Assembly (NCBI GenBank): GCA_020152595.1
Contig: JAIGNY010001203.1
Location: 167,501 to 231,500, forward strand
Length of the DNA stretch: 64,000 nt
Reading direction: 5' to 3'
Origin: Chiridota heheva
Lineage: Eukaryota > Echinodermata > Holothuroidea > Apodida > Chiridotidae
The translations under genes and the position numbers were made by a program. A model generated the notes under the pieces. It had not been told where the DNA came from. It made no database searches and saw only the letters and a program-made list of their open reading frames with translations. Positions 1-10,367 of this stretch are shown here, piece by piece. Within the stretch, counting starts at the first letter, position 1, and each line of letters starts with the position of its first letter.

Positions 1-425
1 ATAATCCGAATCATGACTCCTTAATGTTCCGATTCATCAGCCTTAATGTTCCGAATCATGATCCTTAATGTTCTAAACCATGAACCTTAATATTCCGATT
101 CATGAACCTTAATGTTCTGAATCATGATTCTTAATGTTCCTTATCTTGTTCTGTAATGTTCCTTATCATGATCCTTAATTTTCCCAATCATGAACCTTAA
201 AGTTCCGAATAATGAGCCTTCATGTTCCTTATCATGATCCTTAATGTTCCTTATCATGATCCTTAATGTTCCGAATCATGATCCTTAATGTTCCGAATCA
301 TAATCCTTATTCTTCCTAGGCATGGACCTTAATGTTCCAAATCAGGAACCTTAATGTTCCAAATCATGAACCTTAATGTTCCGAATCATGAACCTTAATG
401 TTTCGAATCATGATCCTTATTTTCC
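1..425. repeat. 22-bp minisatellite
   Basis: A tandem repeat with a unit of about 22 bp, close to CCTTAATGTTCCGAATCATG plus two variable bases. It starts at or before the window edge and runs for roughly 19 imperfect copies. It lies upstream of the first visible SLC22 exon, so it is probably intronic. No coding potential is seen. Confidence 0.9.
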
Positions 426-553
426 GAACATCATTCCCCAAATTTCAAAAATAAAAATAAATGCCACAAACTGAAAACAAGAAAGCAATCTATGGATTTA
501 AAGATCTCATCACCTTAAGCATACAGCATAGTGCGGGAAATCGCTAACAGGGT

Positions 554-1479
<926 letters not shown>

Positions 1480-1698
1480 CATTAGCCAACATCAACGGAT
1501 GAGTTATGGACAGAAAAGGTTATGTACTTTCTAGATCATTCAGTCTGTCAGTATTTAACTCAAAGATGTAGGCAGGTGGGTATTCTATTGGAAAGTCACA
1601 GCCCTCTTATTTGTACCCATTATACTGTTTAACTTTCTATACCGATATTCCTCGTTTGATATGTAAGACATAATTGCATGGTCCGTTTTTGTTTCTAG

Positions 1699-1867
1699 GT
1701 ACCGAGCTGGTGGGACCATCAAAGCGTGTCATTGCTGGTATCATCATTGAGATCTTCTTCTCTTTTGGGTACATGATTCTTGCAGTAATGGCTTTTTACA
1801 TCCGGGATTGGAGAACTTTACAATTGGTTATCACATGTCCAACAATTTTGTTTTTACTTCTCATTCC
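1699..1867 (+). CDS. SLC22-family organic ion transporter, internal exon (first one in window)
   Basis: This exon belongs to a 12-TM major facilitator of the SLC22 (organic cation/anion transporter) family at the plasma membrane. The acceptor is tttctag before 1699 and the donor is gtaagt at 1868. It begins with two bases of a split codon and reads TELVGPSKRVIAGIIIE, the conserved segment after the MFS signature loop. A hydrophobic stretch with FFSFGYMILAVMAFYIRDWR follows, then LVITCPTILFLLLIP, two predicted membrane helices. The exon ends with CC of a proline codon completed by the exon at 8294. About 200 N-terminal residues, with the large extracellular loop expected of the family, must lie left of the window. 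The substrate cannot be predicted. Confidence 0.93.
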
Positions 1868-2000
1868 GTAAGTCATTGGTTCTCTATAAATTAATCCCAC
1901 CCTACGAGATTTGGGAATGCAAGGGGCATTCCCCAAACTTTTTCCATATTTATATCGTTTGAATGGTAATTTTGTTGTATTTCATGGTGATTTGATGATT

Positions 2001-2354
2001 ATGACATTACACCGCCTTGTTTGACTCCCGTCTTAACTTGAAACCAATCTGACACTACCCCTTCATCTTTTACAGCACATTCATTACCTTCATAAAGTAT
2101 CTTAACCATTGTGATGATTTTCTGCTAGGTACCATACGATGCCATTATTTCCCATTGGCTCACGCTATTTTGAAGTCAACAAAGGTAATATAGAGGGTTG
2201 ACTGCCATTCGACGACCTGTTCTAATGTATTGCGAAGTACGAATATTTGCTTTCCTCTTCTGAACCCTGCTTGTTTAACTCTCAGCTTGCTGTCAACTCC
2301 GTTTCTGATTATATCGATCAAACGTCTCCTAGATACTTTCCTAGGCACTGATGT
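2001..2354 (-). pseudogene. LINE reverse transcriptase fragment, 3' part (interrupted by a transposon)
   Basis: On the - strand this reads, with frameshifts, RT palm-domain sequence. RNGVDSKLRVKQAGFRRGKQ is followed by LRNTLEQVVEWQSTLYITFVDF, and in another frame ILYEGNECAVKDEG then WFQVKTGVKQGGVMS. These are hallmarks of non-LTR reverse transcriptases: the QAGFR motif, the YITFVDF block that holds the first catalytic Asp, and the GVKQG motif. The fragment stops abruptly at the left end of the TIR transposon. Its upstream half is found on the far side, at 7832-7912. It is a dead LINE remnant in an SLC22 intron. Confidence 0.85.
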
Positions 2355-2357
2355 TAT

Positions 2358-2715
2358 AAGCTAAGAATTTTAAATAGAAAAAAGCCCAAACCTAGAAAAA
2401 GCCGGTAACAAGCTGATTTTTTTGAGTATATGTCCAAAATTTTGTGTAGAATAACATACTAAAAGTCCCCGGAAATAGTTTTTGAGCTTTCCCGGAATTC
2501 CAAGATGGCGTCCAAAATGGCCGGCGTTTTCAATTTGTATCATAACTTTGCATTCTGAGAGGTTATGAATAATAAATAAGTGTCTAAACATATGTTTTAA
2601 GGGACAAGTAATCCATTGTAAGCATCACTTAAGAGTTTAAACATATCAAATTACCAAAACCAAGTTGGTATCCAAAATGGTCACAGTTTTATCTATTTTT
2701 TTACCATAACTGCGG
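2358..2715 (+). repeat. Left terminal inverted repeat of the 5.5-kb transposon
   Basis: It matches the reverse complement of 7475-7828. The outer 280 bp are clearly alignable, while the inner part is more diverged. Both arms contain a short internal motif of the type AAGATGGCGTCCAAAATGG. Confidence 0.85.
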
Positions 2716-3349
2716 AATGTAACAAATATCAACACAGTGTCATGTTCTAACTTGGCAGAATAAGGAATCCAATCGAATATTTAGTTAATATGATTCCAAA
2801 CCATCCAATCATAAATCATAACCCTAACACAAATTACCCCAACCCTATAATCATATAACCCCGACAGGAAAACAGTTCCTTGTGGTAAAAAATACACACA
2901 AAAATGTTCCATACTAGCTCAAAAAAGATCTGCCAATCTTGAACAAAAAGTAGAAGTACCTTATCTGAGTACTTCTCAGACATTTGACATTAAGACAAAA
3001 TGATTGTATCTTCTGTTCGGAGCCTGGCAAACTAGATATTAAGAAACCATATAAAAGAAGAAGAGCAGTAAGCAATTTGGAGACCCTCAGTTAGACGTTC
3101 AAGCAACAGTATTAATATGTACAAGAGAAAGACAAGACCAGTGGGGCAATGTTGTTGCAGAACGTGTACAACAGGCATATGACCTGTATAGCTGTGGAGG
3201 CTAGCTAGGTATCATCGAAAGTGTGCCCAATTATTTCTTAAACAGAGTGAGGAAAGGCCAAATGACAATTTGTGGGAGGAAGCATTTAAGACGCTCTGCA
3301 AGTTTCTAAGTGACAATGTTAGTGTTAATACTCAGTGCAGCAGGTTTTA

Positions 3350-6300
3350 GAATACATAAGCACTTCTTGGATGGATCTGAACGATACTCAGTGAAACAAT
3401 TCAAGGCCTAATTGAAGGAACATTGCGCTGATGATATAGTTATAACCAATATACCTGAAAAACCAAGTATGATAAGTTTCCGTGACTCAGCACACAGGAT
3501 CTTCCATGAAAAGTGGATTACTGATAAGGTGATTGATGTGAATAGTTAAAGTGAACTGATAATAGATATGGCTGCTTCATTATTTCAGAGATGAACGACA
3601 TCGTATTGACAGTGTATGACGGTGATGAGTACACAACATTGGAAGGAACAGAAACAAAGACATATTGATACCCAGTTCTCTTAAGCATTTCCTACACAAC
3701 TTGTTGGGCGGTAAGGGTAAAAGCAACACTGTTTCAGATAGGAAATGCACAGCCATAGCACATGCCATGATTTCTGCAAGCAGACCCAGATCCTTTATGT
3801 CACCACTATTGCATGGAATAGCTATGTATATACACCGCAATTATGCATGCCTCCCGTGAACTGATTTTTGGCAGCATTTGCTTTGCAGATAACTACAAGA
3901 GGTGTAGCGGTTTCCGGGAGCGGGTTTGAGCAAGCCCTTATATCAGGTGGTGATCTGTCATATAACCTGAATGGTTTCACAGTTTGTGTTTGATAGCGCT
4001 GATTTCAATGTAGCTACACTGAGTTACGAGACACAACACTTTTCATACTATGGATGGCATAGCTAGTGAAACACCATCTAGTACTGTGAATAGCTCACCT
4101 ATCAATCGCGAAGTACAGCGAAGAAATCGAAGTAATCACTTGTGCCCTTGGACAAATTCCCATAAAGACGTATTGCAAGCCAGTTGTTGCAAGTTTACAG
4201 TCTGTTAAAATGGAGCCCCTCTAAATTCCTATCAAGGAACCATCATGCATAGGATCAGCAGTTGCCCTAGATACCCTGTGGGTGATGTGTGGCTGCATTC
4301 TAGAAATATCCTTCATGGAGTGGCTTTATGGAAGTGACTATGACGAATGATCGATCAGTATGAGAGAAGCAGAATCGTAATCCTCCCCTTCATCTATCTG
4401 GATCCAACCAATCTTAGCACTATCTACGCTGGTGTATGCTTTGCTCACAAACAGTGTGAGAAACATGACTTGCGGATACGCCCGGTTACATTTGACCAGC
4501 CTTTATACATTAAAGCTGCGGAGATTGTAGCTTCTGCAAAAGATCTATATAAAGTCGTTGTGCGCTTTAGTGAATTCCATCTCCTGATGTCTTATTGGGC
4601 AGATTATGTCAGGAAGTGGAATAGCGAAGCTTTCGGAGACGGTGTAGAAAGAGATTCGTTGTACACATGTTAACTGGTCTGCCTTCGCTCGTCAGCTCGT
4701 GAACTCCGTGCTCACATTCTTACACCAACAACTCTCATCTGTGTTTTAATGGATACACCTGGTTCCTTGGACAGCATTGATAAAGCATATTTAAACAACC
4801 CTTTACAAAGGCCTTCTTTAGCAACACACAATGCCACTGAAGTAGCTGAGGTGGAGTATATCAAAGTGTTTAACTAACTCATATCAAAACTACTTGACCA
4901 AACAGCAAGTCAGAGCAGGACTGGAAAACTCTGGGTGCCATATATCCGGCAAGTGGCACTCATGCAACACTTCTTTTGTGCTGAAAGGACGGGTGAATGG
5001 AAACTTCACCTCTATTGTATTGTAATGATTCCACATTTCCATGCCGCAGGTCACCTCCATTACGTAAAGGTGGCACAATTGTATCAACAACAAATGGAAG
5101 CTTTAGAGCAGACAATGTCACTTGATGAGTACAAATTCTTTACAGCGAACGGATACCTTACTATCCATCGTTTTGATCAATTCTGGAGTGGAAACTTCTC
5201 AGACCAGACCGTCGAGCAGTTCTTAATCCGAATGCTGAAAATATATGATGACGCATGGCCGGGGTATCACGGATAGTACATTTACAAAATAGGTCCATGC
5301 ATTTCCTCGCTGCGTTACTGTCTGGCTGGCACTGGAGCGGTTCACTGGAGTACATACTGCCACATCTGAGCAACACAGAGACCTTCGTTCTGGCACCAAG
5401 TCAAGGGACAACAGATATTGTGTGATTTTTATACAGTGGCTGCAGGCACATCCACCATTTGCTAGATACGATCCAGATCGTCTAGTTTCCATATCAACTG
5501 AAATTGTTGCAGATGCATCAGTCAACTGCGATGAGGTGGTAAATATTGGTCTGGCAGCTGCCTCACAAATGGATGACAAGATATTTACAGTAGCTACACT
5601 GCGTCGCAATGACAAGGTGAACGCAATCAGTACCAAGATTAAGACTGTACAAATCAGAGGACAGAACACAGAAGTCAACCCAAGTTTCTTATGCTACAGA
5701 ATCATGTGTGTTCTTAACCAACGTTCTGAGATGGAAGCATTCTTCGCTTACGAGCTTGCTCCTCACCCACCTTCCTTCTTCCATGATGATGTAATGCGGA
5801 AGCCTGCAAACAGTTTTCTTGGTATCCTTTTGAAATCATTTTTTACACAGCAATCCAACGTACCAGAGACTTACCTTTTCACTTTAGATGGTGGGCACCA
5901 ACTTCCAACAGTCGTTTGGCATCAGCCGTCAACCTATGGTGATGTATGCCAGTCGTATATATCGTACATCCTGAAGGAGTATGGTATTGGATTAACAGTG
6001 GTTTTTGATGGTTATGGCAGCACCACTTCGACAAAGGTAGCTGCACAGAGGCGGAGAGCTCAGAAGTGTACATTCAGTGAGGCCATATTTGATAATAAGA
6101 CAGTCACTACCACTCCTGAATCGACATTCTTGACAGACAGTATCAACAAGAAAAGACTGATCCAAAATCTGTGTTAAAAGATGCAAATGTTTGGCATACA
6201 CGTTAAGCAGGCAGAGGCAGATGCAGATTCACTAATTGTGTCCACAGCACTTGCCGTAGCAGAATCAGCAGAGCTGTCAGTCTTTGTAGGAACAGATACT

Positions 6301-7092
6301 AAGTTATTAGTCATGTTAGTGGTTCCGGCAACTACTTCTGCTAATGTGTACATGTTATGCCACATCAACCCGACAACCTTGTACAACTTTCAAGAAATTC
6401 AGCAGGCGATCGGAGACACAGCCAAGCACTTGATGGTTATACATGCTATATAAGGACGTGGTACTGATTCTGCTATCTTTCGTCAGGGAAAATGCAAGGC
6501 ATTTAATCTTGTGTACAAAAAACAGGGCTATGATCAGTTAGACACGTTCACAAGGGCTAAATGCACACTTGCAGAGCCGGAGAGAGTTTCATTCTCAAGT
6601 TGTATGCAGCGAGCAACTTTAAATCTCTGGATGAATACCGTCACATAGCATTATCATTCATCATTCCAGCTGGCAAGCTTACCCCCAACTAGTTCTGCAG
6701 CAAAGCAACATTTCAAAGGCACTTACTGCACAGTTCAACAATGGATGGGAAATCCTCTGCCTCCAACAGACTGGGGATGGTGATCACAGGATGGAACTCT
6801 TACACCAATAGAACTAAACATATAATGTACCTGTTGTCCAAGATATCTTGATCAACATGGTACCATGCGGGTGTAAAGCCGAAGGTTGTGCCAACATGAC
6901 ATGTAGTTGCAAGAAACTTGGATTTTTTGCACCTCCATGTGCAGCAAATGTACAGGTCAAACCTGCAACAACATTGCACCCACACCTCTAGATGTTAATG
7001 ATGACGATGGTGTACTAGCATCACTGAACATAACTAGTAATGAAGATACTACACACGATGATGAAGATGGAAGAATAGCTAGCTCCTCATGA
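3350..7092 (+). pseudogene. Decayed transposon protein of a large uncharacterised invertebrate family (GCDTTS-type, Cys-rich tail)
   Basis: Many short frames on the + strand line up in order with a protein family I recall from corals, lancelets, molluscs and sea urchins, usually annotated only as uncharacterized. Visible blocks are AIAHAMISASRPRSFMSPLL with IHRNYA (3740-3850), FVFDSADFN (about 3980), PLYIKAAEIVASAKDLYK and FSEFHLLMSYW (4498-4610), and AERTGEWKLHLYC, HFHAAGHLHYVK and FWSGNFSDQTVEQ (4980-5240). Next come SVNCDEVVNIGLA and EAFFAYELAPHPPS (5515-5780), VVFDGYGSTTSTK (5998-6036) and DADSLIVSTALA with VFVGTDTKLLVML (6220-6320). A degraded GCDTTS-like segment GRGTDSAIFRQGK follows a stop (about 6453-6495). 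The tail has PPTDWGW and cysteine pairs CGCK, CSCKK and CSKC (6755-6970). Stops and frameshifts throughout show it is dead. The longest surviving frame is 5422-6177. A nuclease-like role is a guess. Confidence 0.82.
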
Positions 7093-7474
7093 GTTAGTTC
7101 GCAATGTTTCAATGAGTTACACAAGAACATTTCAAATAATGGTTTTTCATTTAATTGCAAGTGGAAATGGTGAGGGAGAAAAATTCTGACACGTCTCAAA
7201 TAAAAGCTCCTTCTTTCCATTGCAAAAGTTTCCTTTTTGAACAATCATTTCATTTAGGTGTATGGTGGGTTACAGTTTCTTTAAAGTAATAGATTATGAG
7301 ATAATGGTTACACACGTATTTATTGTGTACAAAGGTGTATGAGGGAACTTTGTGATGATCATATGCTATATTTGGGACTCTCTTAGAAGAATTTTGGACG
7401 CCATTTTGGTATTTTTTGTTGGATTTTTTGTTCATTAGAATATATTGTTGGACTTTTTTTGTTTTGTGAACTTG

Positions 7475-7828
7475 TCAGGTTAAAAAAATATAATGTAGAA
7501 GAAAAAAATGGCGGCCATTTTAGACGCCATCTTTGTTTTGATAATATTGATTGAGATCTTTTAATCTCTTAGTGATGCTTTCAGTGGATTACTTGTCCCT
7601 TAAAACACATGTTTAGACACTTATTTCTTACATATAACCTTCTAGATGCAAACTTATGATACAAAATTTAAATGGCGGCCATTTTGGACGCCATCTTGGA
7701 TTTCTGGGAAAGCTCAACGAGGATTTCCGGGGACTTTTATTATGTCATTTTACACATAATTCTGGATATATCCTGATAAAATCAGCTTGTTACCAGCTAT
7801 TTCCAGGTTAAAGCTGAAATTCTTGGCC
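7475..7828 (-). repeat. Right terminal inverted repeat of the 5.5-kb transposon
   Basis: This is the inverted partner of 2358-2715. It contains the reverse complement of the shared blocks, including the GGGACAAGTAATCCA segment at about 7583-7600 and the outer end ttcttggcc at 7820-7828. Confidence 0.85.
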
Positions 7829-7831
7829 TAT

Positions 7832-7912
7832 TAAAATAATACCTTTCCAATTGTCACAGTTCGTAATATCACCATTTTTTGGGACTTTCTCAATCAGCCA
7901 CTGTTTCCAAGA
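7832..7912 (-). pseudogene. LINE reverse transcriptase fragment, 5' part
   Basis: The - strand reads SWKQWLIEKVPKNGDITNCD then NWKGIIL. This corresponds to the PKKG and NWRGI motifs just upstream of the RT palm in non-LTR elements. It abuts the right end of the TIR transposon, and the reading continues at 2354 on the other side. Beyond 7912 a minisatellite begins. Confidence 0.8.
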
Positions 7913-7916
7913 TTTT

Positions 7917-8292
7917 AGTGTGTTTATACCTTTAAGGTATTGTTTGCACGTGACTTGTTCTGTTGATGTTTGGTTTGCTTATACCTTTAAGTTAATGTTT
8001 GCATGTGCAGATGTAATTTGATGTTTGTTGTGTTTAGGTTTGCACGTGACTTGATGTTTGGTGTGTTTATACCTTTAAGTTAATGTTTGCATGTGACTTG
8101 ATGTTTGTTGTGTTTATGTTTGCACGTGACTTGATGTTTGGTGTGCTTATACCTTTAAGATATTGTTTGCACATGACTTGATGTTTAGTGTGTTTATACC
8201 TTTAAGATATTGTTTGCACGTGAATTGATGTTTGTTGTGCTTATACCTTTAAGATATTGTTTGCACGTGACTTGATGTTTGGTGTCTTTATA
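7917..8292. repeat. Minisatellite of about 40-45 bp units in SLC22 intron
   Basis: Imperfect tandem copies built from TTTATACCTTTAAG, a TATTGTTTGCACGTGACTTG segment and ATGTTTGGTGTG run up to the acceptor of the next SLC22 exon. The final copy seems to supply the polypyrimidine tract (gtctttatag) of that acceptor. Confidence 0.88.
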
Positions 8293-8293
8293 G

Positions 8294-8438
8294 CTTTCTT
8301 CCAGAATCTGCACGCTGGTTGATATCTCGCAAGAAGTATGATAAGGCTGAGGGCGTTATTCTAAAGGCGGCAAAAGGAAATAAGAAAGAGGATGCACTAC
8401 CAGCAGACTTCATTGACCAATTGCGTTCGACTGACGAA
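8294..8438 (+). CDS. SLC22-family transporter, exon 2 in window
   Basis: The acceptor is ctttatag before 8294 and the donor is gtaaat at 8439. The first base completes the proline codon of the previous exon. Translation gives FLPESARWLISRKKYDKAEG, the conserved PESARWL motif at the start of the central cytoplasmic loop of SLC22 transporters. An acidic/basic loop ending LPADFIDQLRSTDE follows. The exon ends on a codon boundary. An alternative AG 12 bases downstream (ttccag) would break the frame and lose the PESARWL motif, so the upstream AG was chosen. Confidence 0.93.
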
Positions 8439-9066
8439 GTAAATGCATTTAACTTCTTTTTTCTTCGAATAAAGTAAGTTAAATATGTCGCTACGAAAGG
8501 AGGGGGTGGGGGTCATTTTCTAAAATATGCGCACTATTTTCATCGACATCAGGGTGGGTATCATTATTAACTGATTATGAAGGGTGCCTCTTTTGAACAA
8601 TACACCTTCAGACAAATAGGTTGCGCCGATCCTGGGCACCTGAAGTACCGATGTGACTGATCGGAAAGTCACATATAGATAATATTGTTGCATATTTAAT
8701 TGTTGGAACTATAATTTCCGGAAATTTACGGAACTCTCGGTCGAAAGGTTAAGGTGTTTTTGTTCAGTCAAGAGACGTTTGAAATAACACAGGTCTAATC
8801 TTTGATACTCGTGTTGTTGAAAATTTACGTAATATGCATAAGAAATAATTACCATTTGAACAATCACACGAAAAGTATGTTCGAATATTCTTGAGACCCT
8901 TCGAAAAATATTCCATTACTTATCGGCCTCCAGCTCCTTTAAGCACCAAAAGTCAATTTTCCCCCACCGTGTTCGGATTAATCAGTCAGACTCTTCTCTA
9001 TTTCGATGTTCTATGAGGGGCAAATATGAATTGTCAGGAAATACTATCTTTTTATTTTCCGATCAG

Positions 9067-9161
9067 AAAAAGCAGCTGGGCAACGAACGGATACCGACTT
9101 TCATCGACTTATTCCGAACAAGAAGAATGAGAGGACGAATCTTGAACCTCATGTACAATTG
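9067..9161 (+). CDS. SLC22-family transporter, exon 3 in window
   Basis: The acceptor is ccgatcag before 9067 and the donor is gtaaaa at 9162. It is read in phase 0: KKQLGNERIPTFIDLFRTRR followed by MRGRILNLMYNW. The FIDLFRTxRMRxRxLNLMxNW block is characteristic of SLC22 proteins at the end of the cytoplasmic loop entering TM7. It ends with TG of a tryptophan codon completed by the exon at 9756. Confidence 0.93.
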
Positions 9162-9755
9162 GTAAAATGTATTAGATAATCGTTGTAATATTTTGTGAGT
9201 GTTTCTAATGGCTGGGCGCGGCCTTCTGGTATAGCATATTACCAGCCATTATCATCATACTCATCAGCAGATCAGTGGCATAGCAGGGAGACAAAGACAA
9301 CAAATTTCCAAATTCAAGCTATTTTTCCTTAAAAGCCACTTATTGTCTAAAATTGTTGCTAATCAGGAAATCCCTTTCAATTTTATAGAAATTTCCCGGA
9401 AATTTTTCGGAAAATTTCATATTCAGGGTTTTTCTTCAAGTTCGGGAAATTTGTGCTTATTTTTCGGAAAGTTTGGCTAGTTTTCAGGAAATTTTTCCCA
9501 GTTTTCATTTATGTTAATGTTTTCCTAATTCACCTGCTAACCTGCAAGAAAGCATGCAACCGGGAACGTAAAATCCTCTCAGGAGCCGTTCTGTTTTAAA
9601 GAAAATCAACAAACAGGATTTCTATTGTGCCAGTTAGAATCAGTCACAAATTTTCGGAAATTTCCGGCCACTGGTTATTTGCATTTTTCATAATTGATGC
9701 CATACGTTGTTATTATTTTCATGTATTTTATATGATTTATTATCATTTACTTCAG

Positions 9756-9967
9756 GTTTGTTAACAGCATCGTCTATTATGGACTCTCCTTGAGCACCTC
9801 TGATATGGGAACCAACGACTATATAACTTTCTTTATATCTGGAGCTGTTGAGCTACCCGCCTATCTACTATGTATACCCGCAATAGAGTCCTTTTTGGGC
9901 AGGCGATTCTCCACTTTTGGTTTCGAAATGCTTGGTGGCGTTGCTTGTTTCCTAACCATATTCATTC
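9756..9967 (+). CDS. SLC22-family transporter, exon 4 in window
   Basis: The acceptor is ttacttcag before 9756 and the donor is gtaagt at 9968. Translation gives FVNSIVYYGLSLSTSDMGTN then DYITFFISGAVELPAYLLC and IESFLGRRFSTFGFEMLGG, covering about TM7-TM9 of the MFS fold. The YYGLSL, FISGAVELPAY and LGRR elements are strongly conserved in SLC22. The exon ends with one base of a split codon joined to the exon at 16743, about 6.8 kb away across an intron dominated by simple repeats. Confidence 0.95.
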
Positions 9968-10367
9968 GTAAGTGTATTTTTTACCGTGTTTTGTATAAAT
10001 AAACCAGGGGCAAAATTTATGATTAAAAAATTAAGATGATTTGTCCAAAATCGAAGATATTTGTCCAAAATTTAAAATGTTTATTAAGTTGTAGATAAAA
10101 TTAATGATAATTCAGTCGATAGGGAAGACAGGAGTTACTTGAGCCAATTTGTACATTCCAGTTATTGTAAATACAACAAGAGGCACATGCGCAATGCAAG
10201 AAGTGCTATGAATTAGAACTAGTAGATTAATTAGCACAAACGAGCAATAACTTCATAAATAATGTCCATGTTTTGGCTCAACTTACCTTCAATTTAATAT
10301 GAGCCAAGATAAGAGGTGAGTTGAACTGGAATGGGAAAGATGAGCCAGTAGCATTTTTTGTTGAAAC

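Larger units (their letters stand above)
2358..7828 (+). mobile_element. DNA transposon with long terminal inverted repeats (about 5.5 kb)
   Basis: The left and right ends match in inverted orientation over roughly 350 bp (about 2358-2715 and 7475-7828). Shared blocks include GGTAACAAGCTGATTTT, AAAGTCCCCGGAAAT, AAATAAGTGTCTAAACAT and AAGGGACAAGTAATCCA. The outermost inverted match is a/gGCy(C/T)AAGAATTT. Flanking TAT at 2355-2357 and 7829-7831 may be the target duplication, though a longer imperfect duplication is possible. The element sits inside a LINE RT fragment whose reading resumes across the insertion, which supports the boundaries. It carries one decayed + strand coding region (about 3350-7092). 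I cannot assign a superfamily by eye. Confidence 0.87.

Noticed and set aside
8297..8310. Alternative acceptor ttcttccag/aatct for the SLC22 exon
   Set aside because: It would shift the frame and lose PESARWL; the upstream tatag/c acceptor keeps both phase and motif.
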